Of a stretch of 64,000 nucleotides of DNA, positions 1-7,881 are shown piece after piece (positions within the stretch are counted from its first letter, which is position 1; each line of letters starts with the position of its first letter). The notes beneath the pieces were generated by a model that did no database searches, had not been told where the DNA came from, and saw only the letters and a program-made list of their open reading frames with translations. The position numbers and the translations under genes were made by a program. Source of the stretch: a bacterium (lineage in GTDB: Bacteria; Bacteroidota; Bacteroidia; Bacteroidales; Muribaculaceae); assembly GCA_004563195.1 (NCBI GenBank), contig SFTJ01000008.1:1-64000 (forward strand). The letters run 5' to 3'.

Positions 1-2027
1 CTGCGATGATGATCTCGAAGCTGGATGATGTTTTCTGCTTCAGCTATACTTTCTGTAAGATCATATATAGAACTGCCTCTGTATGACCAACGCGCCTCAA
101 TCTCATGCTTATTGATGAGCGAAAGGTCGGTTTGCTTGTTTAGCAGACATATGTGACTAAGTTGCTGCTTGTCTCCAATTACAGCGATTCGCTTTGCACG
201 CATCATAAGCGGTACCATCGAAGCAATGTCACATTGGCTTGCCTCATCAATAATCAGCAGGTCATAGACGGCTTCTTTGAATGGCAAGCGTCTGCGAGCA
301 CTAAGCAAGGTGATGGCACTGACAGGTAGCATTGACTTGAGCTGATGAGTATAAGCATCTACATTATCATGCTCAACCATACTGATGTAATCATGCATAG
401 CGCTACGATTCTCGGTATTGAATACGCGAGTATGTTGATCAAGCCAATAATTCCAAGCAGCTTTTGCCTTTGCTTCAAGTTCAACATGCTCAGCCAACAT
501 AGCCACATCAAGTTGCTCCAATGAGGCAGAATCTCGCAGAACAAACAGTTGATGGTTGTAATCAGCAATAAGTCGGAGGTCGTAAATCAACTGTTTGAAA
601 ATGTTATCAAAATGCATCCACTCACGCTCTGACATTTTGGGGGATAGTTTTAGTTCATGTCGATGCTTTATCATGAACAAACTTACAGTCTCACATGCTC
701 GCTCAACACTTTCCATAAAACGATTCTCCCATTTAGAGCGAAACATCTTATCAATAAAGCTTTGAGGTCCGTTAGCTAATGCCTGTCGTCCAGCACAAAA
801 ATCAGAGTAAGCTGATTCGGCATCTATAACTTCACTATACGTCAATACACCTATCTGCGAGCCATAAGTGCTACGCAAAGCACAAATATTCAGTTCCAAT
901 TCGTCAAGACGATTGCGAGTTTCTACTATCTGCTGCTTCTGGGTGCGTTTTCCTTCATAACTATAGTACACATTCTTGTATGCATCATAAGCCGCAGAAG
1001 ATTGTTGCTCCATCGCACGAGCATTTTCCCATTGTTGAACGTAATCGGTAATGCATTGTTTGGCACTTTTCTCATAACGCAATACCAAAGGAAGTTTTTT
1101 ATTGAGAGAATTTACTCGCTTAACGACTACATCAACGGCATTGTTGTTTTTGCTGGTAAACAACACATTCTGCCCATTGATGGCCGCGTTTATGATGAGG
1201 TTGGCAACGACTTGTGTTTTACCTGTTCCCGGAGGTCCTGCTATCAACGTAACATCAGCAGAAAGCGCCGACTTCACGGCTTCCTTCTGCTCGTAATTAA
1301 GTGGAAGAACTTCGAGAATCTCCTTGTCGAACACCTTCGCTTTGTCAAACTGCTTGTGGATGAACTTCCACAGAATGGAATGACGAATATCCAAGTCTCC
1401 CCATTCTTCCAATCTAGCAAGTTCATTGCCCAATCCTACTGTATAAGGAGTAGGATCCTTTGCGAACAATATGACTCTATTTAGAATGCCATCAGCATCA
1501 TTCAGACGGATAGCACCTTTGCGCATATTTCCATAGTCGAGTTCGTCAACCCAATCCCAATTAGGACGGAGAGTTTGCAACAACTTCACCTTGTCAGGAA
1601 GATCAGAGAACAATGCATGCCCCTCTGTGAAACCAAGTTCTGCCTCCAACTCGCGGAGTTCATAAATATTCTCCGTCTTATCGTTTGTGGAGTATTTGTC
1701 AATAACATCCTTGTTGATAAGCAACTCGTCATCTATAACGAATCCCTTAGGCTTACCATGTAGGCCATCATTATAAGTAACATGTATAATAAAGACAGGC
1801 GAAAGAAAATGTTTCGTCTTAAGAATAGGGTAACCTATCAGCAATTCTTTCTCCTTCTCACGGTTGCCAAGAAGAAAAGCACCCACCTCTGCACTCCTCA
1901 AGATCTCATTGCTAATCCACGGCAATTCCATGAAAGATCTTTCGTCCTTCATGGAAGCCCTCAGTGTTGTATTGTTCTCAAGCGCCACACAGCTAATGTA
2001 GTATTTGCAAAGTCCTTTAAGAGTCAT
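1..2027 (-). CDS. Superfamily 1 (Upf1/DNA2-like) helicase, partial
   Basis: This frame stays open from an ATG at 2027 to the window edge, so the C-terminal part is missing. An in-frame stop lies six bases upstream of that ATG, which fixes the start region. The first 260 residues are a domain I do not recognise. Walker A (GPPGTGKT) is at about residues 264-271 (1215-1238), followed by SKNNNAVD (motif Ia). About 300 mostly helical residues then separate it from Walker B (LLIIDEASQCD, near 230-250) and motif III (GDKQQL, near 158-175). This layout is that of SF1B helicases, which move on DNA or RNA using ATP. RecA2 should lie beyond position 1. It sits beside a decayed restriction domain and a Fic gene, so a defence role is possible but inferred. 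The large family also includes repair and RNA enzymes. Confidence 0.85.
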   Translation of the reverse strand, partial: MTLKGLCKYYISCVALENNTTLRASMKDERSFMELPWISNEILRSAEVGAFLLGNREKEKELLIGYPILKTKHFLSPVFIIHVTYNDGLHGKPKGFVIDDELLINKDVIDKYSTNDKTENIYELRELEAELGFTEGHALFSDLPDKVKLLQTLRPNWDWVDELDYGNMRKGAIRLNDADGILNRVILFAKDPTPYTVGLGNELARLEEWGDLDIRHSILWKFIHKQFDKAKVFDKEILEVLPLNYEQKEAVKSALSADVTLIAGPPGTGKTQVVANLIINAAINGQNVLFTSKNNNAVDVVVKRVNSLNKKLPLVLRYEKSAKQCITDYVQQWENARAMEQQSSAAYDAYKNVYYSYEGKRTQKQQIVETRNRLDELELNICALRSTYGSQIGVLTYSEVIDAESAYSDFCAGRQALANGPQSFIDKMFRSKWENRFMESVERACETVSLFMIKHRHELKLSPKMSEREWMHFDNIFKQLIYDLRLIADYNHQLFVLRDSASLEQLDVAMLAEHVELEAKAKAAWNYWLDQHTRVFNTENRSAMHDYISMVEHDNVDAYTHQLKSMLPVSAITLLSARRRLPFKEAVYDLLIIDEASQCDIASMVPLMMRAKRIAVIGDKQQLSHICLLNKQTDLSLINKHEIEARWSYRGSSIYDLTESIAEAENIIQLRDHHR

Positions 2028-2085
2028 TATTCAATTATTAAATTTACATGTACACCTCTGGCATTATCGAATCGTCTACCGAGTC

Positions 2086-2449
2086 TTAAACAATTTGCCG
2101 TCCATCTCGGTTCGAGTAGAAGAAGTAAAGATTTGTGTAACCAAAAAGTTGAACAAGTTCTCGTTCAGAGACATCATTGATGCCCTCAGAAAGGTATCGA
2201 AGTCCTTTTCCCGAAATCTGATACTTTCCATTTTTCGGTTTCTTTGTCAATCCTGTTTGAAAAAAGGTCAAAGCCCAATTTACGTTACCCTTGAAGCGGC
2301 TTCCGCACGAGGTGACTGCTCGTTGAGATCTTCTTCCGTATGCTTTAAGTATTCAAACATCCTTTCCTATGCCTCCTTGTTGGTCCTGATGCTACCATCT
2401 TTCAGCCAATTAAGATAGGAAACATGTATTTATCAAACTCCTGTACCAT
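2086..2449 (-). pseudogene. Decayed Mrr-type restriction protein N-terminal domain
   Basis: Three reading frames on the minus strand must be joined to recover one protein. It starts MVQEFDKYMFP at 2449, shifts into NWLKDGSIRTNKEA followed by an amber stop, continues as MFEYLKHTEEDLNEQ, and shifts again into FKGNVNWALTFF and KPKNGKYQISGKGLRYL. The order and spacing match the winged-helix Mrr N-terminal domain (Mrr_N) of modification-dependent restriction enzymes, with its typical RFxxxVxWAxxxLxxxGL and P+xGxYxIxxxG patterns. At least two frameshifts and one stop are visible. No Mrr nuclease domain follows before the helicase gene at 2027, so this is a truncated relic. The family call comes from pattern recognition of the recovered residues. 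Confidence 0.7.
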
Positions 2450-2561
2450 ATTGTTTACTTTACTTCTTTTGTTTTCTCAATACAAATTAGGCTATCGGCT
2501 TTTCTCTATGTTTATCAACAGAGATTTACGTGATGTTGAAATGCCATTTTGACATTTCAAA

Positions 2562-3305
2562 TTATTCCACTTTCAATCCCTCAAGCAAATCCTCGTTGAA
2601 ATAGTTAATCCAGGATTCATACACATCCTGTGCCGACTGCATAGTACCCACGAGGAAGCCGGGTGTTTGCTTAAATTCGGAGAGTCCTCGATAGTAGTAC
2701 ATCTTGTGCTCATTGTCTATGACGAATGGCATGATGCTGTTGCGAAGGCATTCGCGGAAGAGGATGAGACGACCAACACGCCCATTGCCGTCCTGAAATG
2801 GATGAATGCTCTCGAACCGCCAATGGTACTCTGCGAGTGTGTGAATGGTCACGTCCTTCTGAGTATGATACCACTCTTGCAGAGACTTCATTTCCTTTGT
2901 AACATTAGAAGGCTTGCACGTCTCATGTCCTCCGACCTCGTTTGCCAATTTCTTGTAGTCGCCAACATTGAAATAGGACTTCTGCGCATCGGCAGTTCCG
3001 GTTTTGAGGATGCGGTGGAACTCCTTAATGATTCCTTCCGTCAATGGTTCCTCGATGGTGCGAAGGAGGTAATCAAAGGCAACAAAATGATTGGTTGTCT
3101 CTATGATATCATCCACAGGCACTGCTTCCTGATCCTTGAAGCCGATGGTACGGGTTTCAAAGATGTAGCGTGTTTGTTCCTCGGTCAGCTTGCTACCTTC
3201 AATTCGATTAGAGTTGTAGGCGAGCTGCACCTGAGTCTTATGGTAGAGTCCTCCCTTACGATGTGCCTGTTGCTCATCAATGAGAAATGAAGTAAGTTTG
3301 TTCAT
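2562..3305 (-). CDS. Fic family protein (putative adenylyltransferase)
   Basis: Fic enzymes usually transfer AMP from ATP to a hydroxyl side chain of a target protein. The core motif HPFxDGNGRxGR is complete at residues 168-179, with the catalytic His168 and phosphate-binding residues present. An inhibitory-helix motif SxxxEG (SNRIEG) is at residues 32-37, before the Fic core, which places this in class II, the autoinhibited class with the inhibitor in the same chain. The length (247 aa) suits a compact Fic protein without a large C-terminal DNA-binding module. The start overlaps the end of the XRE gene by four bases (ATGA), so translation is probably coupled. A toxin-like role with the XRE partner is inferred. 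The target cannot be read from sequence. Confidence 0.9.
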   Translation of the reverse strand: MNKLTSFLIDEQQAHRKGGLYHKTQVQLAYNSNRIEGSKLTEEQTRYIFETRTIGFKDQEAVPVDDIIETTNHFVAFDYLLRTIEEPLTEGIIKEFHRILKTGTADAQKSYFNVGDYKKLANEVGGHETCKPSNVTKEMKSLQEWYHTQKDVTIHTLAEYHWRFESIHPFQDGNGRVGRLILFRECLRNSIMPFVIDNEHKMYYYRGLSEFKQTPGFLVGTMQSAQDVYESWINYFNEDLLEGLKVE

Positions 3306-3526
3306 TTGGTTCCGTTTAATTGTTCTTCTGGCATTCTCACCAGTTCTTCTATGCCAACGTTTAGTGCAAGGGCGATTTCAATGAGAGTTTCCAGTGGTGG
3401 CTGGGTTGCATTTGTCACCCACTTGGAGATTGTTGCAGGATCGCGATGAATGGTTTCTGCCAACCATTTGTTCGTTAATCCTTGGTCTGCCAAAATCACT
3501 TTTATACGGTTGAGTTTCTTGTCCAT
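3302..3526 (-). CDS. XRE-family helix-turn-helix regulator
   Basis: This 74-residue protein is essentially one lambda-repressor-like helix-turn-helix domain. The recognition segment is near residues 18-40 (TNKWLAETIHRDPATISKWV) and a short acidic tail follows. It precedes the Fic gene and overlaps it by four bases, so the two form an operon. Small XRE proteins beside Fic genes often repress their own operon. It could also act as an antitoxin, but the Fic protein already has an internal inhibitory helix, so regulation of transcription is the simpler role. Confidence 0.85.
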   Translation of the reverse strand: MDKKLNRIKVILADQGLTNKWLAETIHRDPATISKWVTNATQPPLETLIEIALALNVGIEELVRMPEEQLNGTK

Positions 3527-3551
3527 ACCTTATATATTATTTGTATGTGTG

Positions 3552-3580
3552 CAAAATTACTAAATTCTCATCTAAATCAA
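3552..3580 (-). promoter_or_regulatory. Promoter of the XRE-Fic operon
   Basis: On the minus strand, TAATTTTG (3552-3559) matches the Bacteroidota -7 box TAnnTTTG. TTG (3578-3580) lies 18 bases upstream. The predicted transcript would start about 20 bases before the XRE start codon. Confidence 0.5.
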
Positions 3581-3810
3581 GATAAATATCCAATAGATTA
3601 TCGTAAAAATAGCATTTTTATTGCCAAATCAGAAAATTTAAGGTGGTTTATGATACGAATTATTCTTTGAAGACCGCCTACGAGTTCACTTGAAACGCCA
3701 CCCGAGCCGACAGGTTCGGTAGAGTTTCGACCGAGTTAAAATTAGCGAGTCCATAAAATTGTAGTTTTTGCTACAAAGTTATGGACTTTATGAGGTGTGC
3801 GAAAAGATGC

Positions 3811-4389
3811 TTATTTCTTAGGAAATTTTGGATTAAGTTTTAAGTTGCTCATGGCTTCGTACCAAGCATTTCTTTTTTCCGGTATAGATTGAATAAAAGG
3901 CAAAATATCATCACCATAAGCACGACTGGAATAGAAAAATAAAACACTTGCATTTCTACCGTTAATTGTCATTTGCTTATAATAATGCACATCAACTTCA
4001 ATGGTATTCATTTTACCGTTACTACTATCGCCAACAATAAACTCAAGGATATAATCGCCGTTATTTTCGGCGACCATATATTTAGTAATTGGATCCGATT
4101 TTTTTCTTTCTTCCAATTCTGCGATTTTAGCTTGAATCGCTTCTAAAGGCGTTCTATCCCAGAAGATTACACTAACTGTAAACATTTGGTTGTAGTGTTC
4201 AAGGGTTTCACCTTTTGGCAGATACTCTTGAACAAAATAATTTTCTTGCGGTTGTGCACTCCACACAAGAGAGTATTTTGTTCCGCAGTATTTGATTGGA
4301 TTTCCGACATTGAAGTATTCCGTGGCTGATTGAGCTGACAAACTCAAACAACTCAAAAGAGATATAATAATGGATAATACTACTTTCAT
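3811..4389 (-). CDS. Small secreted protein of unknown function
   Basis: This 192-residue protein starts with a clear signal peptide: MKVV, then a hydrophobic run, with likely cleavage after LSLSAQ. It should be exported to the periplasm or cell surface. The mature part is a mixed alpha/beta sequence with a basic, lysine-rich helical stretch near residues 85-100 and no motif I can name. It is flanked by a strong promoter and has no operon partner. The 3' side (3670-3810) holds only a short hairpin at 3702-3719 and no recognisable gene. Function unknown. Confidence 0.75.
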   Translation of the reverse strand: MKVVLSIIISLLSCLSLSAQSATEYFNVGNPIKYCGTKYSLVWSAQPQENYFVQEYLPKGETLEHYNQMFTVSVIFWDRTPLEAIQAKIAELEERKKSDPITKYMVAENNGDYILEFIVGDSSNGKMNTIEVDVHYYKQMTINGRNASVLFFYSSRAYGDDILPFIQSIPEKRNAWYEAMSNLKLNPKFPKK

Positions 4390-4417
4390 TTTATATTAGA
4401 GTTATATTTCGTTGGTG

Positions 4418-4448
4418 CAAATATAATCATCTTCAGAGAAATATCAAA
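4418..4448 (-). promoter_or_regulatory. Promoter of the small secreted protein gene
   Basis: On the minus strand, TATATTTG (4418-4425) is a perfect -7 box. TTTG (4445-4448) stands 19 bases upstream as the -33 element, the textbook Bacteroidota spacing. Confidence 0.7.
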
Positions 4449-4623
4449 GGAATACTTCAAGGTCATTGACTTTGAAGATGCAGCAGTCGCGGATTTTGCG
4501 GATTTGCCCCGACGTGAGTAATTTTATATTGCGAGTTCCGGCATAGAAATCATAGCGGAGCAAGATGCAATTATGCAGGTGGAGTATTTTGCGGTTGCCT
4601 TTCCAATATGTTAATGATGCTAT
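4444..4623 (-). pseudogene. Start-less open frame, possible gene remnant
   Basis: This minus-strand frame has no ATG but reads as plausible protein: YWKGNRKILHLHNC, then LLRYDFYAGTRNIKLLTSG, then IRDCCIFKVNDLEVF, then a stop. It fills most of the 340-base gap before the ABC operon and is bounded by a stop on each side. The composition looks protein-like, but I cannot name a family. It may be the tail of a decayed gene. It overlaps the promoter of the neighbouring secreted protein gene, so it is unlikely to be expressed as a functional protein today. Confidence 0.3.
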
Positions 4624-4698
4624 TCAAGGGATTTGTGGCGCTTACGAGTTTTTGCTTTAATTAATGGTGGTTGGCATAGATTTCCTGAAAAAAAGGAG

Positions 4699-4706
4699 TA
4701 TCTTTG
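4699..4706 (+). promoter_or_regulatory. -7 box of the ABC importer operon
   Basis: TATCTTTG matches TAnnTTTG 24 bases before the first start codon. No well-spaced TTTG -33 element is visible; the nearest TTG is 25 bases upstream. I looked for a cobalamin riboswitch in the preceding 300 bases and recognised none. Confidence 0.5.
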
Positions 4707-4730
4707 CGTGTCGGATAACAAAGTATTATT

Positions 4731-5849
4731 ATGTTTAAACGAATAGCATATTCTTTAATCAGCATTGTGCTGTTGGTGTCGTGCTCCAAGAGCGACCAAA
4801 GCGCACAAAATGACGAACAATCAAACGAAATCACTACGGCTTCGCTGCTGAAGATAGCGCACTGCGATGGTTACACTCGCGTGGATGTGGTGAATCCTTG
4901 GGTGGAGGGCAAAATGCTGCAGACCTATATCCTCGTGCCTCGCGATGCCGAGCTGCCTTCTCCTCTGCCCGCCGGCACATTGGTGCGGACTCCTCTCGAG
5001 CGTACACTGGTCTATTCGTCGGTGCACGCCGGTGCCATCAAAGAACTTGGCAAGGTGAACGCCGTGAAGGGTGTGTGCGATGCCGAGTATTATAAGATGC
5101 CCGAGATAGTGCGTGGGCTTGAAAACGGGAGCATCATCAACGCCGGTTCTGCCATCTCGCCCACCGTGGAGAAGATAGTGGCTCTCTCGCCCGAAGCCAT
5201 AATAGTATCGCCTTACCAAAATGCCGGCTATGGTGCTGTGGCTTCGCTCGGCATACCTATCATAGAGTGTGCCGACTATCTCGAAACCGCGCCTTTGGGT
5301 CGCGCCGAATGGATAAAATTGTTCGGCGAACTCTTTGGCGAGACTGCCCTTGCCGATAGCATATTTGCAGAAGTGGAGCAAAAATACGAGGCCTTGCGAC
5401 TTGCTGCATCAAAAGTAGAGAATAAGCCATCGGTTCTTTCCGAATCAATTACAAGCGGTGTGTGGTTTGTGCCCGGAGGCAAAAGCTATATGGCCCAGAT
5501 GTTTGCCGATGCCGGTGCGTCTTATCCATGGCACGGCAACACCGAAGTGGGTTCTATCCAACTCGATTTCAGTCAGGTGCTTGCCACCGCTCGCGATGCC
5601 GACTTTTGGCTTATAAAAAGCAGTACGGTTACGAACTACAGCGATTTGCAAAAAGCCTACGAACTCAATGCCGAGTTTGCCGCATTCAAGAATCGCAAGG
5701 TGTTGGTGTGCAACACCACTGCCACCAATCTGTTTGAAGAATTTCCGTTCCACCCCGACCGCTTGCTGCACGACTTTGTGGTGATATTTCACCCCGAATT
5801 GGCAGGCAGCGACGCCACAACATCATATTACACACCACTTAAACAATGA
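4731..5849 (+). CDS. ABC importer substrate-binding lipoprotein (BtuF/FhuD/FepB type)
   Basis: This is the periplasmic receptor of an importer for cobalamin, haem or iron chelates. Residues 1-18 form a lipoprotein signal (LLVSC, lipidated Cys18), followed by a flexible Ser/Gln/Asn-rich linker. The 372-residue body has the two-lobe TroA/helical-backbone layout: a VYSS...GAIKELG segment near residues 95-110, PEIVRGLENGSI and ALSPEAIIVSP in the first lobe, then a long linking helix and a second lobe ending FPFHPDRLLHDFVVIFHPEL. The stop overlaps the permease start by four bases. The ligand cannot be read from sequence. No TonB receptor gene and no recognisable riboswitch lie beside it, so I do not give it the btuF name. 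Confidence 0.88.
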   Translation: MFKRIAYSLISIVLLVSCSKSDQSAQNDEQSNEITTASLLKIAHCDGYTRVDVVNPWVEGKMLQTYILVPRDAELPSPLPAGTLVRTPLERTLVYSSVHAGAIKELGKVNAVKGVCDAEYYKMPEIVRGLENGSIINAGSAISPTVEKIVALSPEAIIVSPYQNAGYGAVASLGIPIIECADYLETAPLGRAEWIKLFGELFGETALADSIFAEVEQKYEALRLAASKVENKPSVLSESITSGVWFVPGGKSYMAQMFADAGASYPWHGNTEVGSIQLDFSQVLATARDADFWLIKSSTVTNYSDLQKAYELNAEFAAFKNRKVLVCNTTATNLFEEFPFHPDRLLHDFVVIFHPELAGSDATTSYYTPLKQ

Positions 5850-6892
5850 ACTCCAACAGCACATCAAACATACGGTTCAGCATATCTATGGCAGTCATCA
5901 TAGCCATGCTGATAATGCTCATTGTGGCAAATTTGCTCATCGGATCGGTCGACATTGACCCCTTGGCGGTTTGGCAAATAGTTACGGGACGCGGTCACGA
6001 AAATCATGTGTGGGAAATAATAATTCTCAACAGTCGCCTGCCCATGATAGCAACTGCCGCCCTGAGTGGCGCAGCCCTGTCGGTATCGGGCCTGCTACTG
6101 CAGACGGCATTCAACAATCCACTTGCCGGACCATCTATTTTGGGCGTATCCACCGGTGCAAGTTTCGGTGTTGCAGTGGTGATGCTTGCTTCGGGCAGCG
6201 CACTGTGGCTCACACAATCGGTGGGCACCTATATGACCATACTCATAGGAGCACTCGCCGGAGCCGCTTTGGTGCTCATAGTGCTTCTCCTATTCTCCAC
6301 TATGGTGCATAGTTCCACCATGCTGCTCATCATAGGCATTTTGGTGAGCTACCTCACCTCAAGCGCAGTGAGTCTGCTCAATTTCTTCGCCACCGAAGAA
6401 GGCGTGCACAGCTATGTGATATGGGGATTGGGAAATTTCTCGGGCGTAACGCCTTCACAACTGCCATTTTTTGCATTTTTCATCATCGCCACACTCGCCC
6501 TATCCACCACTCTGGTAAAACCGCTTAATGCCTTGCTTCTGGGCACGCGTTATGCCGAAAATTTGGGCGTCAACACCAAACAAACTCGCAATTCTCTGCT
6601 CATCATCACAGGCATTCTCACAGCCGGTGTCACAGCATTCTGCGGTCCCATCAGTTTCATCGGACTCGTAGTGCCCCACATAGCGCGATTGGTGCTCAAC
6701 ACCAGCAATCACAACCGACTCCTGCCTGCCACCATGCTCGCCGGAGCCACAGTGGCACTGCTCTGCACACTCATCAGTGTGCTGCCTCAGCAGGTGGGCG
6801 TAATACCCATCAATGCCATCACTCCCATCATAGGAGTCCCCATCATCATCTACATCATAATCAATCGCAAAAACATACAATATTTCAACTAA
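5846..6892 (+). CDS. FecCD-family ABC permease
   Basis: This 348-residue inner-membrane permease belongs to the BtuC/FecCD/FhuB family and probably acts as a homodimer with the receptor and ATPase encoded on either side. It is very hydrophobic, with about nine or ten membrane segments. Family features include NSRLPM in the first cytoplasmic region, NPLAGPSILGVSTGASFG near residues 91-108, and GPISFIGLVVPHIAR near residues 270-284, the coupling region that contacts the ATPase. It overlaps the receptor gene (ATGA) and the ATPase gene (TAATG), so stoichiometric coupled translation is likely. Confidence 0.93.
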   Translation: MNSNSTSNIRFSISMAVIIAMLIMLIVANLLIGSVDIDPLAVWQIVTGRGHENHVWEIIILNSRLPMIATAALSGAALSVSGLLLQTAFNNPLAGPSILGVSTGASFGVAVVMLASGSALWLTQSVGTYMTILIGALAGAALVLIVLLLFSTMVHSSTMLLIIGILVSYLTSSAVSLLNFFATEEGVHSYVIWGLGNFSGVTPSQLPFFAFFIIATLALSTTLVKPLNALLLGTRYAENLGVNTKQTRNSLLIITGILTAGVTAFCGPISFIGLVVPHIARLVLNTSNHNRLLPATMLAGATVALLCTLISVLPQQVGVIPINAITPIIGVPIIIYIIINRKNIQYFN

Positions 6893-7881
6893 TGGAATAT
6901 CTCTCGGCACATAATCTAAGCGTAGGATATAAGCACAAAGGCAATGTCTACACCGTGCTAAGCGACCTCAATATCTCGCTTGAGCGAGGTTGCTTGGTGT
7001 CGCTGCTCGGCGCCAACGGTGCAGGCAAGTCCACTCTGCTACGCACCATCACCGGCGTGCAAGAGCCTCTTGCAGGAAATGTGATGCTTAGCGATGCCTC
7101 TCTCAACACGCTCTCGCAACTCGAGCGTTCGCGCATAATAGGCATTGTCACCACCGACCGCATAATGGCAGGCGGACTAACTGTTACAGAGTTAGTGTCG
7201 CTTGGGCGCCAACCTCACACCGGCTTCTGGGGGCGTCTCAGCAGGTCTGACAAGGACCGCGTGCGCGAAGCTATGCACGATGCCGGCATCGAACACAAAG
7301 CCAATTGTTTTGTGTCGCAACTCTCCGATGGCGAACGCCAAAAAGCCATGATAGCAAAGTCGCTCGCCCAGCGCACTCCCATAATTATTCTCGACGAGCC
7401 GACTGCATTTCTCGATGTGGCAAGCCGATTCGAAACCATGCGCCTGCTCCACGATTTGGCTCATAAACACAATAAGGCAGTGCTGCTCTCGAGCCACGAC
7501 ATTTCGCTTTCGCTGCTTCTTTCCGACCAACTGTGGATAATAGATTCGCAACGGCAATTTATAGCCGGCTGCACCGAGGACCTCATACTCAACGGCTCAC
7601 TCAGCCGTATGTTCAACTCCGACGCCCTCACATTCAGTAGCGAGATGGGCGACTTCGAGATGCGACTGCCCACAAACCGCGCCGTGAGTCTGGAGTGCTC
7701 TTCCACTGCGCTGAAACGATGCATCACCAATGCACTGATGCGAAACGGCATAGCAGTAAGCGCCGACGCTGCGGTGAAAGTAACCGCCACAGCATCTAAC
7801 TCCAACTACACCGTAAGCGTGGGCAATCTACGCTTCAACACCATAGAAGAATTGATTAAAACACTAAAGAACAATCAATAA
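6892..7881 (+). CDS. ABC transporter ATPase (FecE/BtuD type)
   Basis: This ATPase powers the importer. Walker A GANGAGKST is at residues 40-48. The signature is an unusual LSDGE followed by RQKAMIAKSLAQ, Walker B is IIILDEPTAFLD, and the H-loop His is in SSHDISLSLLL. At the usual Q-loop position the sequence reads GIVTTDRIMAGGLTV, so the expected glutamine is not seen. About 75 residues follow the ABC fold, with a predicted mixed alpha/beta tail ending NTIEELIKTLKNNQ; most FecE proteins end near residue 255. The gene overlaps both neighbours by single bases, placing it firmly in the operon. Confidence 0.93.
   Translation: MEYLSAHNLSVGYKHKGNVYTVLSDLNISLERGCLVSLLGANGAGKSTLLRTITGVQEPLAGNVMLSDASLNTLSQLERSRIIGIVTTDRIMAGGLTVTELVSLGRQPHTGFWGRLSRSDKDRVREAMHDAGIEHKANCFVSQLSDGERQKAMIAKSLAQRTPIIILDEPTAFLDVASRFETMRLLHDLAHKHNKAVLLSSHDISLSLLLSDQLWIIDSQRQFIAGCTEDLILNGSLSRMFNSDALTFSSEMGDFEMRLPTNRAVSLECSSTALKRCITNALMRNGIAVSADAAVKVTATASNSNYTVSVGNLRFNTIEELIKTLKNNQ

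Noticed and set aside
2536..2560. Hairpin TTGAAATG/CATTTCAA as terminator of the Fic gene
   Set aside because: An 8-bp AT-rich stem without a T-run on the minus strand; its last bases touch the stop region, so support is weak.
4440..4730. Cobalamin riboswitch before the ABC importer operon
   Set aside because: I looked for a B12-box-like element because the transporter type often has one. No matching conserved block or convincing fold was recognised.
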